This document shows, piece by piece, positions 36,190 through 64,000 of a stretch of DNA of 64,000 bases. The stretch is from Emydura subglobosa (Eukaryota > Chordata > Testudines > Chelidae): assembly GCA_007922225.1 (NCBI GenBank), contig ML680086.1, positions 8,621,472-8,685,471 of the forward strand. The letters run 5' to 3'. Below the pieces are notes generated by a model, which was given only the letters and a program-made list of their open reading frames with translations, ran no database searches and was not told the origin of the DNA. Every line of letters begins with the position of its first letter. Within the stretch, counting starts at the first letter, position 1. A program made the translations under genes and the position numbers.

Positions 36190-36426
36190 ATGTTAAAAAA
36201 ATGTAATCATAACAAATGTCAATGCTTTAAATATGTTGTTTTCTATACTTTTAAAAAATGTTACGATATGTGGTTGATAGATGAGCTGCTCAGTGCAAAA
36301 CCAAAAATCACCAAGCAAAAATACCACCAGACATCAATTGTCAAACTCTGTAGGTCATGCTTTATTGAGAAGTGTGGTTATGAAAGCCATTGCAAGAAAT
36401 GCTTGTCTGGGCTTGCTGAAACATAA
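36190..36426 (+). CDS. Short cysteine-rich open frame, unknown function
   Basis: Intact 78-codon frame (ATG 36190, TAA 36424-36426) 57 bp after the broken frame and in the same orientation. The product has nine cysteines and three histidines. An N-terminal C-x4-C-x-C cluster and a C-terminal C-x2-C-x4-C-x5-C-x2-C cluster suggest metal binding. Lysine content is high and there is no signal peptide or membrane segment. I do not recognise the family. Within Polinton/adintovirus elements small zinc-binding accessory proteins are known, which would fit, but this is inference. It could also be a chance frame in AT-rich sequence; the cysteine clustering argues mildly against that. Confidence 0.4.
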   Translation: MLKKCNHNKCQCFKYVVFYTFKKCYDMWLIDELLSAKPKITKQKYHQTSIVKLCRSCFIEKCGYESHCKKCLSGLAET

Positions 36427-36699
36427 TTTGAGGGGGTTTCGACATGCCTGAGGGTTTATAGTTTTTATTTTTATTTTCATTTATTTATTTTTACAAGACT
36501 CACTCACTACCTTCCGGTTACTTTGCACTAAATCTCTGGAATACATTTTTTCAATCTGTTCAAAAGCTAAACCCTTGCTCTGAGGGGGTAAGCAAAACCA
36601 CCATGATAGCTGTCATCAACAGAGAGCGGGCTTGTAATTGCCTAGTGTGAACGACTGCTGAGGTAGCGCTTTCTTTGCAGGTGCCTAAGCATCGTCAAA

Positions 36700-37142
36700 G
36701 TGAAAATTAATTTTGGGGTTCTTATGGCGTGGTGGTGAAGGAATCCATGTTTCCTCTCTCCATTTTCCTGATTTCTGAAAATATGCTCTGTAACAAGATG
36801 GTCTCTTTCCTCCCTCAAGGGTATGAGGGCTTCCAGGACGATGCTACCAAACAGCCAATGGCTAAGCGCTAGAGATCAAATTTCTGACCTAGATCCCTCC
36901 AAATCCCAGACCAGCCAGAGAGGGTCCTACCCACACAAGCCCACCTTGATTGGCTCACACTCCTGCTCGGGCTTATGAGGAGACCTAGACTGAGACCAAT
37001 CGGTGTAGGGAGCATGGGCAGGTCTCAGAAGGGAGCCGGAGGTTGTCTAACTCTCACAAATAAAAACAAACACCTGTGTTGCATGCCCTCTGGAAGCAGG
37101 GTCTCAGGCTACAGCTATGGATGCAATTTCCAGAACCATCTC
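36700..37142 (-). repeat. Right inverted repeat of the candidate element
   Basis: Reverse-complement partner of 34075-34490. Similarity fades into unrelated sequence beyond 37142 (outer side) and below about 36700 (inner side). This copy lacks the TATA-like box and the poly-G of the left copy and has additional sequence between the CCAAT-type boxes. Confidence 0.75.
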
Positions 37143-37636
37143 AACATTTTCTTTCCTAGAAGAATTGTGAAATCTGGCTGACAGCTCTACAACAAGTAAT
37201 AAATAAAGGAGCAACAAACTGAATCCACTCTAGGCCAGTTACTGTAGAGATGCTGGTTATCCACACAAGAAACCTCCAGCCATTTTCACTAGGGGAGGCA
37301 AACCTCCACCCTTCAGAATGCTTCTCTGAACCAGTTTGGACTGGGTGTTACCTATGAATAGATTCCTTGTGGGATGTCCCACATCCGCTTGAAATCCTGG
37401 CAAGAGTTATGCTAGCACTGTCTCTAGGTTATTTTGGGGCTAGAAGAATTAGTTTGTAAGGCGTTTCCATCCCACGATGAAGAGAAATAAGGAATTAAAA
37501 TAGAAAAACAAATTAAAAATTTTGGAAGCCAAAAATGACTCCAGTAGAAGACAAAGAAAAATGCCTTAAGAATACCCTACAAAAACCACACAGCTGTAAA
37601 CAAACCATTATGATACTTTGTTTGCAGTGTTGTAAC

Positions 37637-37778
37637 TGTGTTGGTCCATGGACATTGGAGACAGGGTGGGTGAAGTGATATTTTTATTGGACCTACTTCT
37701 GCATAGCTCCAAAACTTGTTTATTTCGCCACCAGTAGCTGGTCCAGTAAAAGATACTACCTCACCCACCTTGTCTCTC
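37637..37778. repeat. Two Penelope-like fragments in inverted orientation
   Basis: gagacagggtgggtgaagtg...tttttattggacc at 37658-37692 is mirrored by ggtccagtaaaagatactacctcacccacc at 37740-37769. The two arms, about 40 bp each, can form a fold-back with a loop of roughly 45 bp. They match the repeat family at 1195 and 21485. Confidence 0.6.
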
Positions 37779-37889
37779 TATTTTGAAACAGGCAGTTAAC
37801 ACCATAACATTAAGTAAACCACACCACCATTGCACTTTGTTCCCACATAGCCATATCCTTAACACTAGGCAGCTGGCCTGTCTGAATTC

Positions 37890-37905
37890 TTTTTTTTTTT
37901 TTTTT
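37890..37905. repeat. Poly-T run
   Basis: An uninterrupted run of T, possibly the A-tail of a minus-strand retroposed copy. No element body could be recognised beside it. Confidence 0.5.
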
Positions 37906-38747
37906 AAATGAGGTGGTCAGGGATCCCCCAAAGGGCCATGGGATTTCAGAAGGGAGGATTTAAACTTTCCTGTTCCAAGAAGTTTAAGAGCCTGTTCCGT
38001 GGGCAAGTGCTGTGAAGTGCCATTTATCAGAAAGTGCTGACATCTTTTCCCTGCAGGCTGCTCACTGGTTCTCTTACTTCCGTATTCAAATGCCAGCAAG
38101 GAGGGCACGCCAAAGCATCGGTTAATGATTTAACAGCAAGACCACCTGCTTCTTCAATGATTCAGTTACATTTCTTGAGAGTCTTTCCCCAACGGGCTCA
38201 AAATATCCTAGCTGCCAGACCTCATGACTGAGTCCTCTGTGGTTGATGGGATGGAGTAGATCTAGTGTGAAAGGTCTGTTGATGCTCTGTATCTCTTGCA
38301 AAGGAGAAGTCAAGCTGCAAGGTTCTGTGCTGCAAGCCTCCTGGAGGCAGCCTTCAGGGAGGGAGAGAGGCCACCTTTCCACCTTCCTAGTTCTGGGATG
38401 CGCCAGGGGCTGAAACAGCCCTAGCATCACTCAGAGCAGCTCTCTGGACTGCCTGTTACAGAAGCCCACCCTGAGCTGCTTCTGCATTGCAGCACTACCC
38501 AGAATACCTGCCCCAGCCCAACCCCTGCACTAGGGATTGCAAGGGGGCTTGCATAGGAGATTAGTATCAGGGGCCCATGCAGTTCACTGTGTGAAAGTGA
38601 CTCCTACCTCAGAATGACACAGGGCTGTGCCATCCTGCTCTGGATTCAAACCAGTGGTTCCCATGTCCAGATATTTCCCACCTGATGCTTGGTTTACTTC
38701 GGCTTCAGATGACCTGTGTGTAGCAGGAGAAGATTCCAGTTACTGGT

Positions 38748-39757
38748 TGTGACCCTTCCTTGCCTGGGGCAGCCACCTGAGAATGTCAGGGTCAGGCTGT
38801 AAAAGAAGAGCAGATTATCCCAGCACTGGTGGGTGGCACTGAAGCCAGACTTCCCAACCAGCCACAAACTGTGCTTTTGATTTCCCACACTGGTTATCAA
38901 GCAGCCAGTATACAAATACACACAGCCTCTTTACTGCATTCCAGTCTCTGGCTCCCAATCAGCCACTAGGTCCAGTAAAGAGACCAGTTATTTAAACTCT
39001 ATGATCTTTACTAAAAAGGTTCCATCTGACCCCAAAGGGTCAGCCACAGTACCAGATCAATATAAGTTTGGATCTTACCCAAAATACCACGCTGCCAGCC
39101 AATCCTTTAGTAACTAAAACTAAAGGTTTGTTATAAAAAGAAACAAACAAACCATAAGAGAAATGTTAAAGGATTAAAGCAATTAAATACAAATGATTTG
39201 AAAATCCAGGTACATCAGGTTTCTAGAAGAATTGTGGAGTTTGCAGGCTCATATAATTCCTCTGGAATACATCCAGTAATTGGATGGGCCTCAGTCCTTT
39301 GTTTCACAGCTTCAGTTGCAGATGGCTTGATCCAGAAGTAGATAGGTCCTGAAAGCTGAACAGGAATGATGACCAAAATGGATTATATACCCTCTAGTCC
39401 TTTCCATGCTGCTTGTGGAATTTCACAGGAACCCAAATGGAGTCCAGAATCACATGAGCTTCTCCCCTGGGCTCCTTGCATCTGTGGATGTCTCAATGGG
39501 CCATTAAGCAGGCTATTGCCCTGCTGCCACTGTCTAGGGCGTGTCTCATACAGCACAAATTGAAATACAGCTATATTAAATATATCCATAACTTCCATTA
39601 TACATATAATACATGAACATAAGTATTATCTTACTTAGCATACTATAACCTTTTTAACAGTACCTGACATGGCACATATTACATGAATTATGATTTTGCC
39701 ATACTGATGTTACAGAATATAATAAATGCTCCCCCCCTCAATCCAACCAGCGTGACA
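38748..39757 (-). mobile_element. Solo LTR with perfect 5-bp duplication
   Basis: A 1010-bp unit with tgtgac at the left and gtgaca at the right, so TG...CA termini on either strand, flanked by ctggt at 38743-38747 and 39758-39762. There are no internal retroviral genes, so it is a solo LTR left by recombination. The minus orientation is inferred from its similar internal order to the LTR at 58082; AATAAA at 39719-39724 near the right end would argue for plus, so strand is uncertain. Confidence 0.75.
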
Positions 39758-39762
39758 CTGGT

Positions 39763-42712
39763 ACCAAGAGGTGGAAGGGAGGGTGGGAAGAGGAGGATCA
39801 GATTGCTCTTCCCACATGCAGAAGCCCAAAGTCTGCCTTTCCACTCGGTAATGAGCCACCGCAGAATGGTCAGGAATGCCATGTGCAGAGGCAGCCGTGA
39901 TGCAGGAGAGAATAGCAGCCACCTCCACAAGGACTGTGCCACCTTCTGAAGCAACATCAGTGCCATAAGTGTCAGCAGCAGCCCCGTGGCACCTGCATTC
40001 GTGCTTTGATCACAGTTTTAGGTGATTTCAAGTTAATTAATTTAACCTTGATCCAGCCCACCTTCTTCCCTGTCTCAGTGTGCTTTTGCCCCCCTTAAGT
40101 CATTTCATGCAGCCACTTGCTTGGAATAAGGGCCTTCAGCACTTTCTTTTGTACGTAACGAAGTCTGAAAGCCAAACAATGTTCTATTTCATCACCTTTC
40201 CAGGGCAATTTCCACTCTGCAAGTTTCCATCTTAGGTAGCAGCAGGGGCAGATGCAGCATTTCTTATTGCGAGACCTGAAAACCATTTTACAACAATTCC
40301 CACCCTCCAGAAAATATCACTGACCCCCAGGAAAAAGGCTAGAAACAATCTAAAAAATAAAGGACAGCTGAATTCTCCTTCACCCTTCTAGGTTCCCTGC
40401 ATGTGTAGGGAGTCAAAGGCAGGTTCTACAGAGCACATAGGCCTGTGATTTCATTAGCTCTCCTAACCTAAACAAGGAACAGATCTGGCCAGTGCATGGA
40501 ACAGAGCCTGCAGGGAAGGGCTACTGGCAACTCAGTACAGTATTTCACTGCAGTGACACAGCAGTTGTCTTTTTAGCTGAGACACAACCTGGGCCACTTC
40601 TGGTAACTTCAGATCCAGCTGGACTCAGCACTTTGTGGCTGCAAGCAGCAGGAATTCAGGGAAAAGTAGCTCTGATTTGCTTAGGCCTGGCAATGATCAG
40701 GACTTGTTTCTTGCCTGTTATACGTACACCATGACCCTTTTAGAAGCAATGAGTTCATAGCTATCCTGGGAAGTTAAAAATGGCCCCTCTAGACATGAGC
40801 AAAAGAGAGTCTCTCTCTGAGGCTTGTTATTGCATTCTGAAGCCTTAACACCCTAGAATGGTTAGTATTAGTCCCTCTGCCTCTGCTTTTCCCGATGTAA
40901 AATAAGGGTATGTGAGGTAACAGAGAAACCTCATCAGAGCGAAGAGCAGGTCCAGGAATCTAGAACAGACAGTCCAGGCCACTAAATCACACCATGCAAC
41001 TTGAAACGAAGATCCTGTATCTAGCAAAGCACTTGAGCACGTGCTTAACATTGACAAAGGGAAGCATCTACTTACGGGCTTTGCTGAACAGAGGTCTCTT
41101 TTTAAGTGGGAGTAATTAAAACCCACCTTATTTCAGATTTGTCATAAACTCTGAGATATCCAGACTACAGAGGAAACAACTGGTATTGAGACAATCTGGG
41201 GTCAGATTCAGCTCTGGGAATGCTTCATTAACCCTCCCTGGCATACATTCTTTTTTTTAATTTAGGGGCACATCACTACACAATCGCTGCTGTGAAGTTA
41301 CGGGCCAAGGTTGCACACCATGATCATTTCACAAACTCAGCTGCTCTTGAGAACTCAAGCCGGCTTAGCTGTTTTGAGCCGGCCCATATTGGCAAGTGAC
41401 CATGCAGACGAGGGAGATTGAGTCACAACATGAACCACTGCCAGGTTCTTCTCCAGTCTGCTCCCTGCATCCCCATGGTGATAGAAGAATTGACACCAGT
41501 ACAGCCCATTTAAGTAAGACGAGAGATTTATGTTAAGCGCACAGAAACATGATCCCTTTAAATTTCCATTGGGTGGATGGATTTCCCTCCCCTCCCCCGC
41601 ATCTGCCCTCAAGACTTCCTTATAGCATAAGCCATAAACAAGAAAAGAGGGAAAACATTTCAGTAAAACACCAGCCTGCAATCTACCAACCACACAATTC
41701 TCAAGGGATGTGGCATTTTTAGACACATTTATCTGTTCCATACAAAGCTGCTGGTCTCGTTCCCTGTTACTATAACTTGAAAGTTCACCAAGTTGCAGAA
41801 CCTCTTGCAAGAAATGAACACTGCCTATGGGCAGCAGTTTTGTCCCTGGCTTTTGAGGCTCTGTTCCACATTGGTCCCTAAGCAAAGTAGGAAGTGAGAT
41901 GACACACAAGAATCCAGCCTTACCATCTTTGCTCAGTGGATATTCCTTCCCCTAAGGCGGCACTGTGATGTAGGGCTAATATAGTTTCTCTCTCCTGCAC
42001 CTTCCTGAGCTAGGAGTAAGTGATTTTAAGAGTAGACAACAACAACTTCAGTATTTTGAGCTTGGCTTGTTAGTTTATTTAGGCTGTATCTTCCTTTCCT
42101 TGCATTTATAAAAGGAATATGTTATACGGTGGAGGAATATAAATGTGGAGCAGTCACGGGGAAGCACAAAGCAGGAGCAGCAGGCATTCATAATGAGAAG
42201 ATTGAAAGTTATTTGTTATCCTCTCATCTCGGGCTGCCCTTCCAGCAAGTAGCTCTCCCGCCGTGAAGCGGCAGAGCCAGATGCAGGAGCAGAGCACCTC
42301 TCCTATAGCTGGGATGACACTTCAGCTCCCACAGCCAAACCACAAGTGTTTCTATAGAAAGGATTGCCTTGGCCAACAGGGAGCGATCAGGTCTCATTCT
42401 CAAGATTCATGCATCTTCTGGGCAGATGCAGTTTTGTATGGGAGCATGGGTGTCAGTGCAGCAGTGCTGAAGGATTTACAGCAAGGGGCAGCATCTCTGG
42501 CCCAGCTTCCAGTTCTGTAGTCTGCACCATGCATGTTTTGAGTTCGTTATGATGAAGAGCTAACAAGAGAACCTGCAGAGATGCACAAACACAGGAGAGT
42601 GGTTTATGACTACTGTGTGAACCAGTGCAAACAGACACAGCCATGGCACAGAAACAGACTTCTCGCTCTCCGGAGCACAGACCAGAATGATATCAGGCCA
42701 CAGTTGTAGGTT
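39763..42712. other. Spacer downstream of AHCY, mostly unassigned
   Basis: No gene supported. A CORE/MIR-type SINE lies at 40858-41000. The minus strand 41355-41909 is open for 184 codons but has no recognisable domain and no neighbouring exons; I treat it as chance. Confidence 0.35.
40858..41000 (-). repeat. CORE/MIR-type SINE, minus strand
   Basis: On the minus strand a tRNA-like head (TGATTTAGTGGCCTGG) is followed by GATTCCTGGACC and later by TATTTTACATCGGG and AAGCAGAGGCAGAG, the decayed MIR/CORE order. Confidence 0.5.
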
Positions 42713-42718
42713 TTTAAT
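42713..42718 (-). terminator. AHCY: Candidate distal AHCY polyadenylation signal (ATTAAA)
   Basis: Plus-strand tttaat, about 806 bases past the AHCY stop codon. This would give a 3' UTR close to the length I expect for mammalian AHCY mRNA. A canonical AATAAA also exists nearer the stop (43184-43189). Confidence 0.35.
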
Positions 42719-43183
42719 AAAAGCGCTTTAAGACACCATGACAGGCACAAGATACAGCAGACTTCACAACTTACAAAACCAAGCCAGGGCAGGAGCATAC
42801 TGCTGCTGGTTTCAGAGAACCAAATATCATCCCTCCACCCACCTCTTTGATAGTCTGTCAGAGCCAATCACAAATGAAAAGACTCGAGTCACCCACCCAC
42901 CTCTAGAATTATGAGGGAGACTGAATATAGGGACTATTCTCCCAGTTGAGCTGGAGGCAGCTGGACTAAACAACCCAGAAAATCAACACCAGGCCTAATA
43001 TCTTTGATGTAGTAGCTAAGCTACTCACGGGGTAAGCTCACCAAGAAGTGTCATGCTAACCTCAGTGGAAACAGCGTGTTGCAGAGTGCCCCTAGGGTAT
43101 TCGTTTCATCTAATCAGCTTTCATGAATTACTGCGCAGAACAAGGGGACCATCTCTGGTACAAGTCACTGCTTATCCCTCACC

Positions 43184-43189
43184 TTTATT
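43184..43189 (-). terminator. AHCY: Candidate proximal AHCY polyadenylation signal (AATAAA)
   Basis: Plus-strand tttatt, giving AATAAA on the coding strand about 335 bases past the stop. It is canonical, so alternative polyadenylation with the distal ATTAAA is possible. Confidence 0.4.
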
Positions 43190-43523
43190 CGTTAAGCCTG
43201 TTCACGTATCCAGGCTGCAGGCTACTAGTGGTACACATTTGAAGGACTAGGAGCACTCTTAGAACTCCCTGCCCAGCCACCCTCACATTACAAGGCAATA
43301 AGGGCATGTATGGGATCTGTTCCACGAATGCATTAGCTAACAGCTGGTTCAAAGAGTGAGAGGCAATGCCTTTACTAGAGAGTATCCATGCCTGTTGGAA
43401 GAGAAAGGGATATGTGGTGAGAGAGGGAGAGGGAACAGCTTGTTCTCAGAATCCCAGCACAGGGGCAAGAGCTTTGGAAGATTTTTATCCCTGCACATTG
43501 TTCTTTGGGGTAGCACCAGCTGC

Positions 43524-60977
<17,454 letters not shown>

Positions 60978-61359
60978 CTGCAGGGGAGACCAGAAGGATC
61001 AAGCAGCCCCGTTGCAAACTGAAATGTCCAGATATTGTGGGATGTCCCAGAGCGGCCTGCTATAGAAGAATTCTGCGGGTGGGGAGGGAAAGGAATGAAT
61101 GGAAAAGAGACAAGAACCCCCTCATATGGGACTGTTTGGATCTTTAAAACTCCAGGTTTACATCCATGTGTTTACCTGTTCCTCTCTCAATTTAAACAGA
61201 TTAAATATGGTCTTCAGAGGACACCAGCATTTTTAGCAGTTAAAGAAGTTACCAAGAAAATAGCTTGAGAAAGTCCCAGCTCCCCAAATGCCCCCAAAAT
61301 AGCTTTGCCAAGCCTGCCAGGGATCTCAAGGAGCTGCAGAAGCATTAATGACTTCAGTC

Positions 61360-61530
61360 TCAACCTCCCTCTGAGGTATTATCCCGTTTACAGATGTGGA
61401 AACTGAGGCACACAGCAATTAAATGACTTACCCCAAGCTTCAAGGGAAGCCTTGCAGAGCCAAGAATAGAATCCAGTTCTCCAGCCTCCCAGGTCTGTGC
61501 TTCAGCCACCAGACCAGGCTTCCCATAGCA
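61360..61530 (-). repeat. CORE/MIR-type SINE, minus strand
   Basis: On the minus strand a tRNA-like head (CTGGTCTGGTGGCTGAAGC, ACCTGGGAGGCTGGAG, CTGGATTCTATTCTTGGC) leads into TGTGTGCCTCAGTTTCC and ACATCTGTAAACGGG. Confidence 0.65.
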
Positions 61531-61789
61531 CAATATAGGTTTCAAAGTATTCATCCCACAGCACTTTACAAGCCCCACATGCATGAATCCCTTTATCCAC
61601 CACTGAAATGAAACCACCCCTGGGTTGGAACATGACAGCTATTTAACATATCACAGCAACACTGCACACTTGAAGACAGAAAGCGAAGAAGTGAACAGGA
61701 CCCAACTAAAACAGCACAGGGGGAGTTTTAGGGGAAAATAAAATGATTTCACACACTGGACAGCCCTACCTTATGAAAAAGGGCTAACG

Positions 61790-62010
61790 CGTACATGAAC
61801 TATCAGGAGGAGCAAGTTAACTAGAAGCTGGTGGAAAATTTTCCATTGAAACCTTTTCCTCCCCCGACAGAAAATGCCTTTTCTACTAACATACAAGTTT
61901 ACAAAAAAAGAAACAAACCAACCACACCACCTTTCATTTGCTTGTTTAAAACATTTTGAAATCTTTTTGCCAAGTTTCATTTATAAGGTATCAAAAAGAG
62001 TTTCAGTAAA
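61790..62010. repeat. AT-rich dispersed repeat
   Basis: 'ggtggaaaattttccattg', 'aaaacattttgaaatctttt' and similar blocks resemble the AT-rich repeat at 5915-6135. Confidence 0.3.
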
Positions 62011-62040
62011 AAATGTCAAGTATATTTGCCACCAGGACGG

Positions 62041-62120
62041 AAGGCAGTCAGCCAGCACCAGTCCATGAAGACAGCAAGCACGACACGCACACAGAGAGGA
62101 TGTTTCTCTGCACCCTCACA
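62041..62120. repeat. 80-bp direct repeat, arm 2
   Basis: Partner of 60724-60803, same orientation, 74 of 80 identical, on the upstream side of the same AHCY exon. A run of T follows immediately. Confidence 0.9.
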
Positions 62121-62224
62121 ATTTTTTTTGTTTGTTTCTTTAAAGACTTCAATGCTGAAACTAACAGACAGGCAATATGTCACTAAAGTACCTCTACACT
62201 ACCACCATGGTATCCGAGCAACTC

Positions 62225-62430
62225 ACAGGCTTTAATGTATTTATCCTCACAACACCCATGTGAGGTAGAAATGCTATGATCCCCAGCTGACAGATCAGGA
62301 ACCAAAGATCAGAGAGACTAAGTGACTTGGCCAAGGTCACACAAGAAGTCTGTGGCATAACAGGGAACTGAACCCAGGTCTCAGGAGTCCCAGACTAACA
62401 CCCGAACGACCATTCGTTCTGGCCACCAAG
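62225..62430 (-). repeat. CORE/MIR-type SINE, minus strand
   Basis: Minus-strand order: GGTCGTTCGGGTGTTAGTC head, GAGACCTGGGTTCAGTTCCC (B-box-like), TGTGACCTTGGCCAAGTCAC, TTAGTCTCTCTGATC, CAGCTGGGGATCAT and CTCACATGGGTGTTGTGAGG. Good match to the MIR/CORE plan. Confidence 0.75.
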
Positions 62431-63239
62431 TGGCCAATAAACTGAGTCAAGACATAAGTGGCACTGCCGACAGGCCCACCCGATTCAAAAGTACTATCGG
62501 ACAATAAGAAAGATTTATTTTGCTCCTTCAAGTTTTCCATAAAGAAGGGGACCAAAAACTAAAGCTACAGGACAACTGGTACCTCAAGCCCCAAAGACAG
62601 ATTCCCTGGGTGACCTGTAACAAAGAAATAGAGTTGGCAAGCTATGATTCCATCAAGATGAACCCTGAATTACCAGATGGCAGCCCTGCATTCAGTGATC
62701 TGTGCTAACTGAAGCTAAATTGGGGGGGATTTCAGACAGTTGTTCTCTGAAGCTCAGCTAGCAAGCACAGAGAGGCTGCTCCCACAAGCACACTCACCAC
62801 CTGCACATCAAGCCATGCCACATTTACAGAAACCATTTAAAGAACAGGATTCTTGAGGGGTCTGAAGCCTGGAGTCAGACTGAGTTATTCTGAAAGGCTG
62901 AAGAATAGGACATGTTTTCCTGGCTAGAGGTCACACTGGGACAGAAATCTGGATTCACTTAACCCACAGGGATTAAATTTCAAACACACTGATCTCAAAT
63001 TGATCCCTAGGGCAGCAAACACCACATGTTCGTCTGCCATAGGACTGTGCTCAGATATTAGTGATAAGAGGTGGGTAGAGAAACAAGAACTGGGCTGTAG
63101 TAGGGGTCTCTAATTCTGTACTCGTGGAAGAATTTTATTTTGTATCTGTATTGTTATAGACATAGTTGCTGACGATAATTTTGAAATAAATTACAATCAC
63201 ACCCATTTCTGTTATTTTGGTATAATGTTATTTTGACAA

Positions 63240-63320
63240 AATATGCAGAATTTTAAAATACTGTGTGAATAATTTTTAATTTTTTGGCACAGAATTCCCA
63301 CAGGAATACTTATGAAGTGG
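63240..63320. repeat. Dispersed repeat fragment
   Basis: 'gcagaattttaaaatactgtgtgaataatttttaatttttt...ggcacagaattcccacagg' is a recurrent sauropsid repeat motif. Limits unknown. Confidence 0.35.
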
Positions 63321-64000
63321 AAAATTTTGCCAACAAATCCAATTTTTCACAGCCCAGGTTTCTGCCTCAATTGAAACTGAAATTGCATAAAATCATAATG
63401 TACTGCAGATTTCCCCCTCACTGCAATCAGGAGAGATTCACATAACTCAAGACAGGAGGCAGCCCTGCCTGAACCTTAGTCTGACACACAGATCAGCAGA
63501 TGCAGCAATGGGAAGTGCAATGCTGCCCTCTAGGGATCGTTGGCAGAGGGTCTTTGCTCTTTGGAGGGTTAATGCCAAAAAACCCAAACGTTTGTGTAGA
63601 AAAGCTGGAGAGTCTGGCAAATGGTTCAGGATCCCACTTTCATGTATAATGGAATAAGAGCTTTCACACCCGAGTACCTCCGGGGATGCGATCTTGCATT
63701 TATGAGGTTGGAGATGTTAATGCAATGACTCATCCTATCATGACTTCACTGGAAGATCATGGAAAGAAAACATGGAAATGGGGGAGCGGATCTCCTGTTT
63801 AAACGCAGATTTGGTAAGCAAAAGTGACAAGGAAAGTTATGGAAGGAAGTGAGCAACAAAGAATTCACGATGCAGAGATGGACTTCAATATTTTCCCCAG
63901 TGAGAAAGGGCCAATCTCACATGGGAGTCCAAACAAGTCTACATTAATGTCAGTTACGTGCTGAGGAGATGAGAATAAAGTAAATTCACCCCAGTTTAGG

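Larger units (their letters stand above)
34075..37142 (+). mobile_element. Candidate Polinton/adintovirus-like element remnant bounded by inverted repeats
   Basis: A segment of about 3.07 kb is bounded by two related inverted repeats (34075-34490 and, reversed, 36700-37142). It encloses three plus-strand frames at 35171-35476, 35777-36132 (broken) and 36190-36426. None resembles LINE, ERV or hAT proteins. Two have the length, basic composition and motif layout I associate with small core-type proteins of Polinton/Maverick and adintovirus elements. Long inverted terminal repeats are typical of that class. Polymerase, integrase, capsid and protease genes are missing, so it would be an internally deleted relic. 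Alternatively, the outer repeats are two unrelated insertions of one LTR family. The inverted repeats are seen; the class is inferred. Confidence 0.5.
60978..64000 (-). other. AHCY: AHCY intron, continues beyond the window
   Basis: No further AHCY exon was found to 64000, so the intron is at least 3 kb. It holds SINEs at 61360-61530 and 62225-62430, the second arm of the 80-bp repeat, an AT-rich repeat at 61790-62010 and a 'gcagaattttaaaata...tttttggcacagaatt' dispersed repeat at about 63240-63320. Confidence 0.55.

Noticed and set aside
41355..41909. Longest open frame in the window, 184 codons on the minus strand
   Set aside because: No domain, motif, splice context or neighbouring exon. 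One frame of this size is about what chance gives in 64 kb on six frames.
61022..64000. Further AHCY exons encoding residues before 150
   Set aside because: I searched the minus strand for the segment preceding the Gly-Ile junction and found nothing; these exons should lie beyond the window.

Overview
This is vertebrate nuclear DNA, most likely from a turtle. It has intron-split genes, no bacterial-style coding, and a dense mix of sauropsid repeats: CR1 LINEs, tRNA-derived and CORE-type SINEs, hAT-like DNA elements, Penelope-like fragments and ERV-type LTRs. The turtle assignment rests on repeat style and is an inference. Two protein genes can be named securely from exon-level translation, and they sit tail to tail: ASIP (agouti signalling protein, plus strand, last coding exon 3324-3500) and AHCY (adenosylhomocysteinase, minus strand, last six coding exons between 43524 and 60977). 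ASIP next to AHCY is the order known from mammals and birds, so synteny supports both calls. The earlier ASIP exons lie before the window and the first AHCY exons lie after it.

Layout. 1-3323 is ASIP intron with old SINE, CR1 and Penelope-like pieces. 3501-42712 is a repeat-rich ASIP-AHCY spacer of about 39 kb. It holds several hAT-like elements with readable target-site duplications (8379-8578, 10571-10942, 16558-17128, and a smaller one nested at 9650-9860), two related LTRs in opposite orientation (8632-9350 and 11450-12182), a composite CR1 at 22220-24432 broken by a CR1 tail and by a different LINE with an 11-bp duplication, and a solo LTR with a perfect 5-bp duplication (38748-39757). 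42713-64000 is the AHCY gene and its introns, which carry another LTR (58082-59174), SINEs, and an 80-bp direct repeat on either side of one exon.

The most unusual structure is at 34075-37142: two inverted repeats of about 420 bp enclosing three plus-strand open or broken reading frames that match none of the surrounding retroelement families. Two of them have the general layout of small core-type proteins of Polinton/Maverick (adintovirus-like) elements, and the third is a short intact cysteine-rich frame. I read this as an old, internally deleted Polinton/adintovirus-like insertion. The inverted repeats and frames are seen in the sequence; the family assignment is an inference.

The AHCY reading frame is intact across all six exons, with canonical GT/AG sites, matching phases and conserved active-site and NAD residues, so the gene looks functional. 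The ASIP exon keeps all ten cysteines of the agouti domain but has Arg-Leu-Phe where the mammalian receptor-binding triplet is Arg-Phe-Phe.
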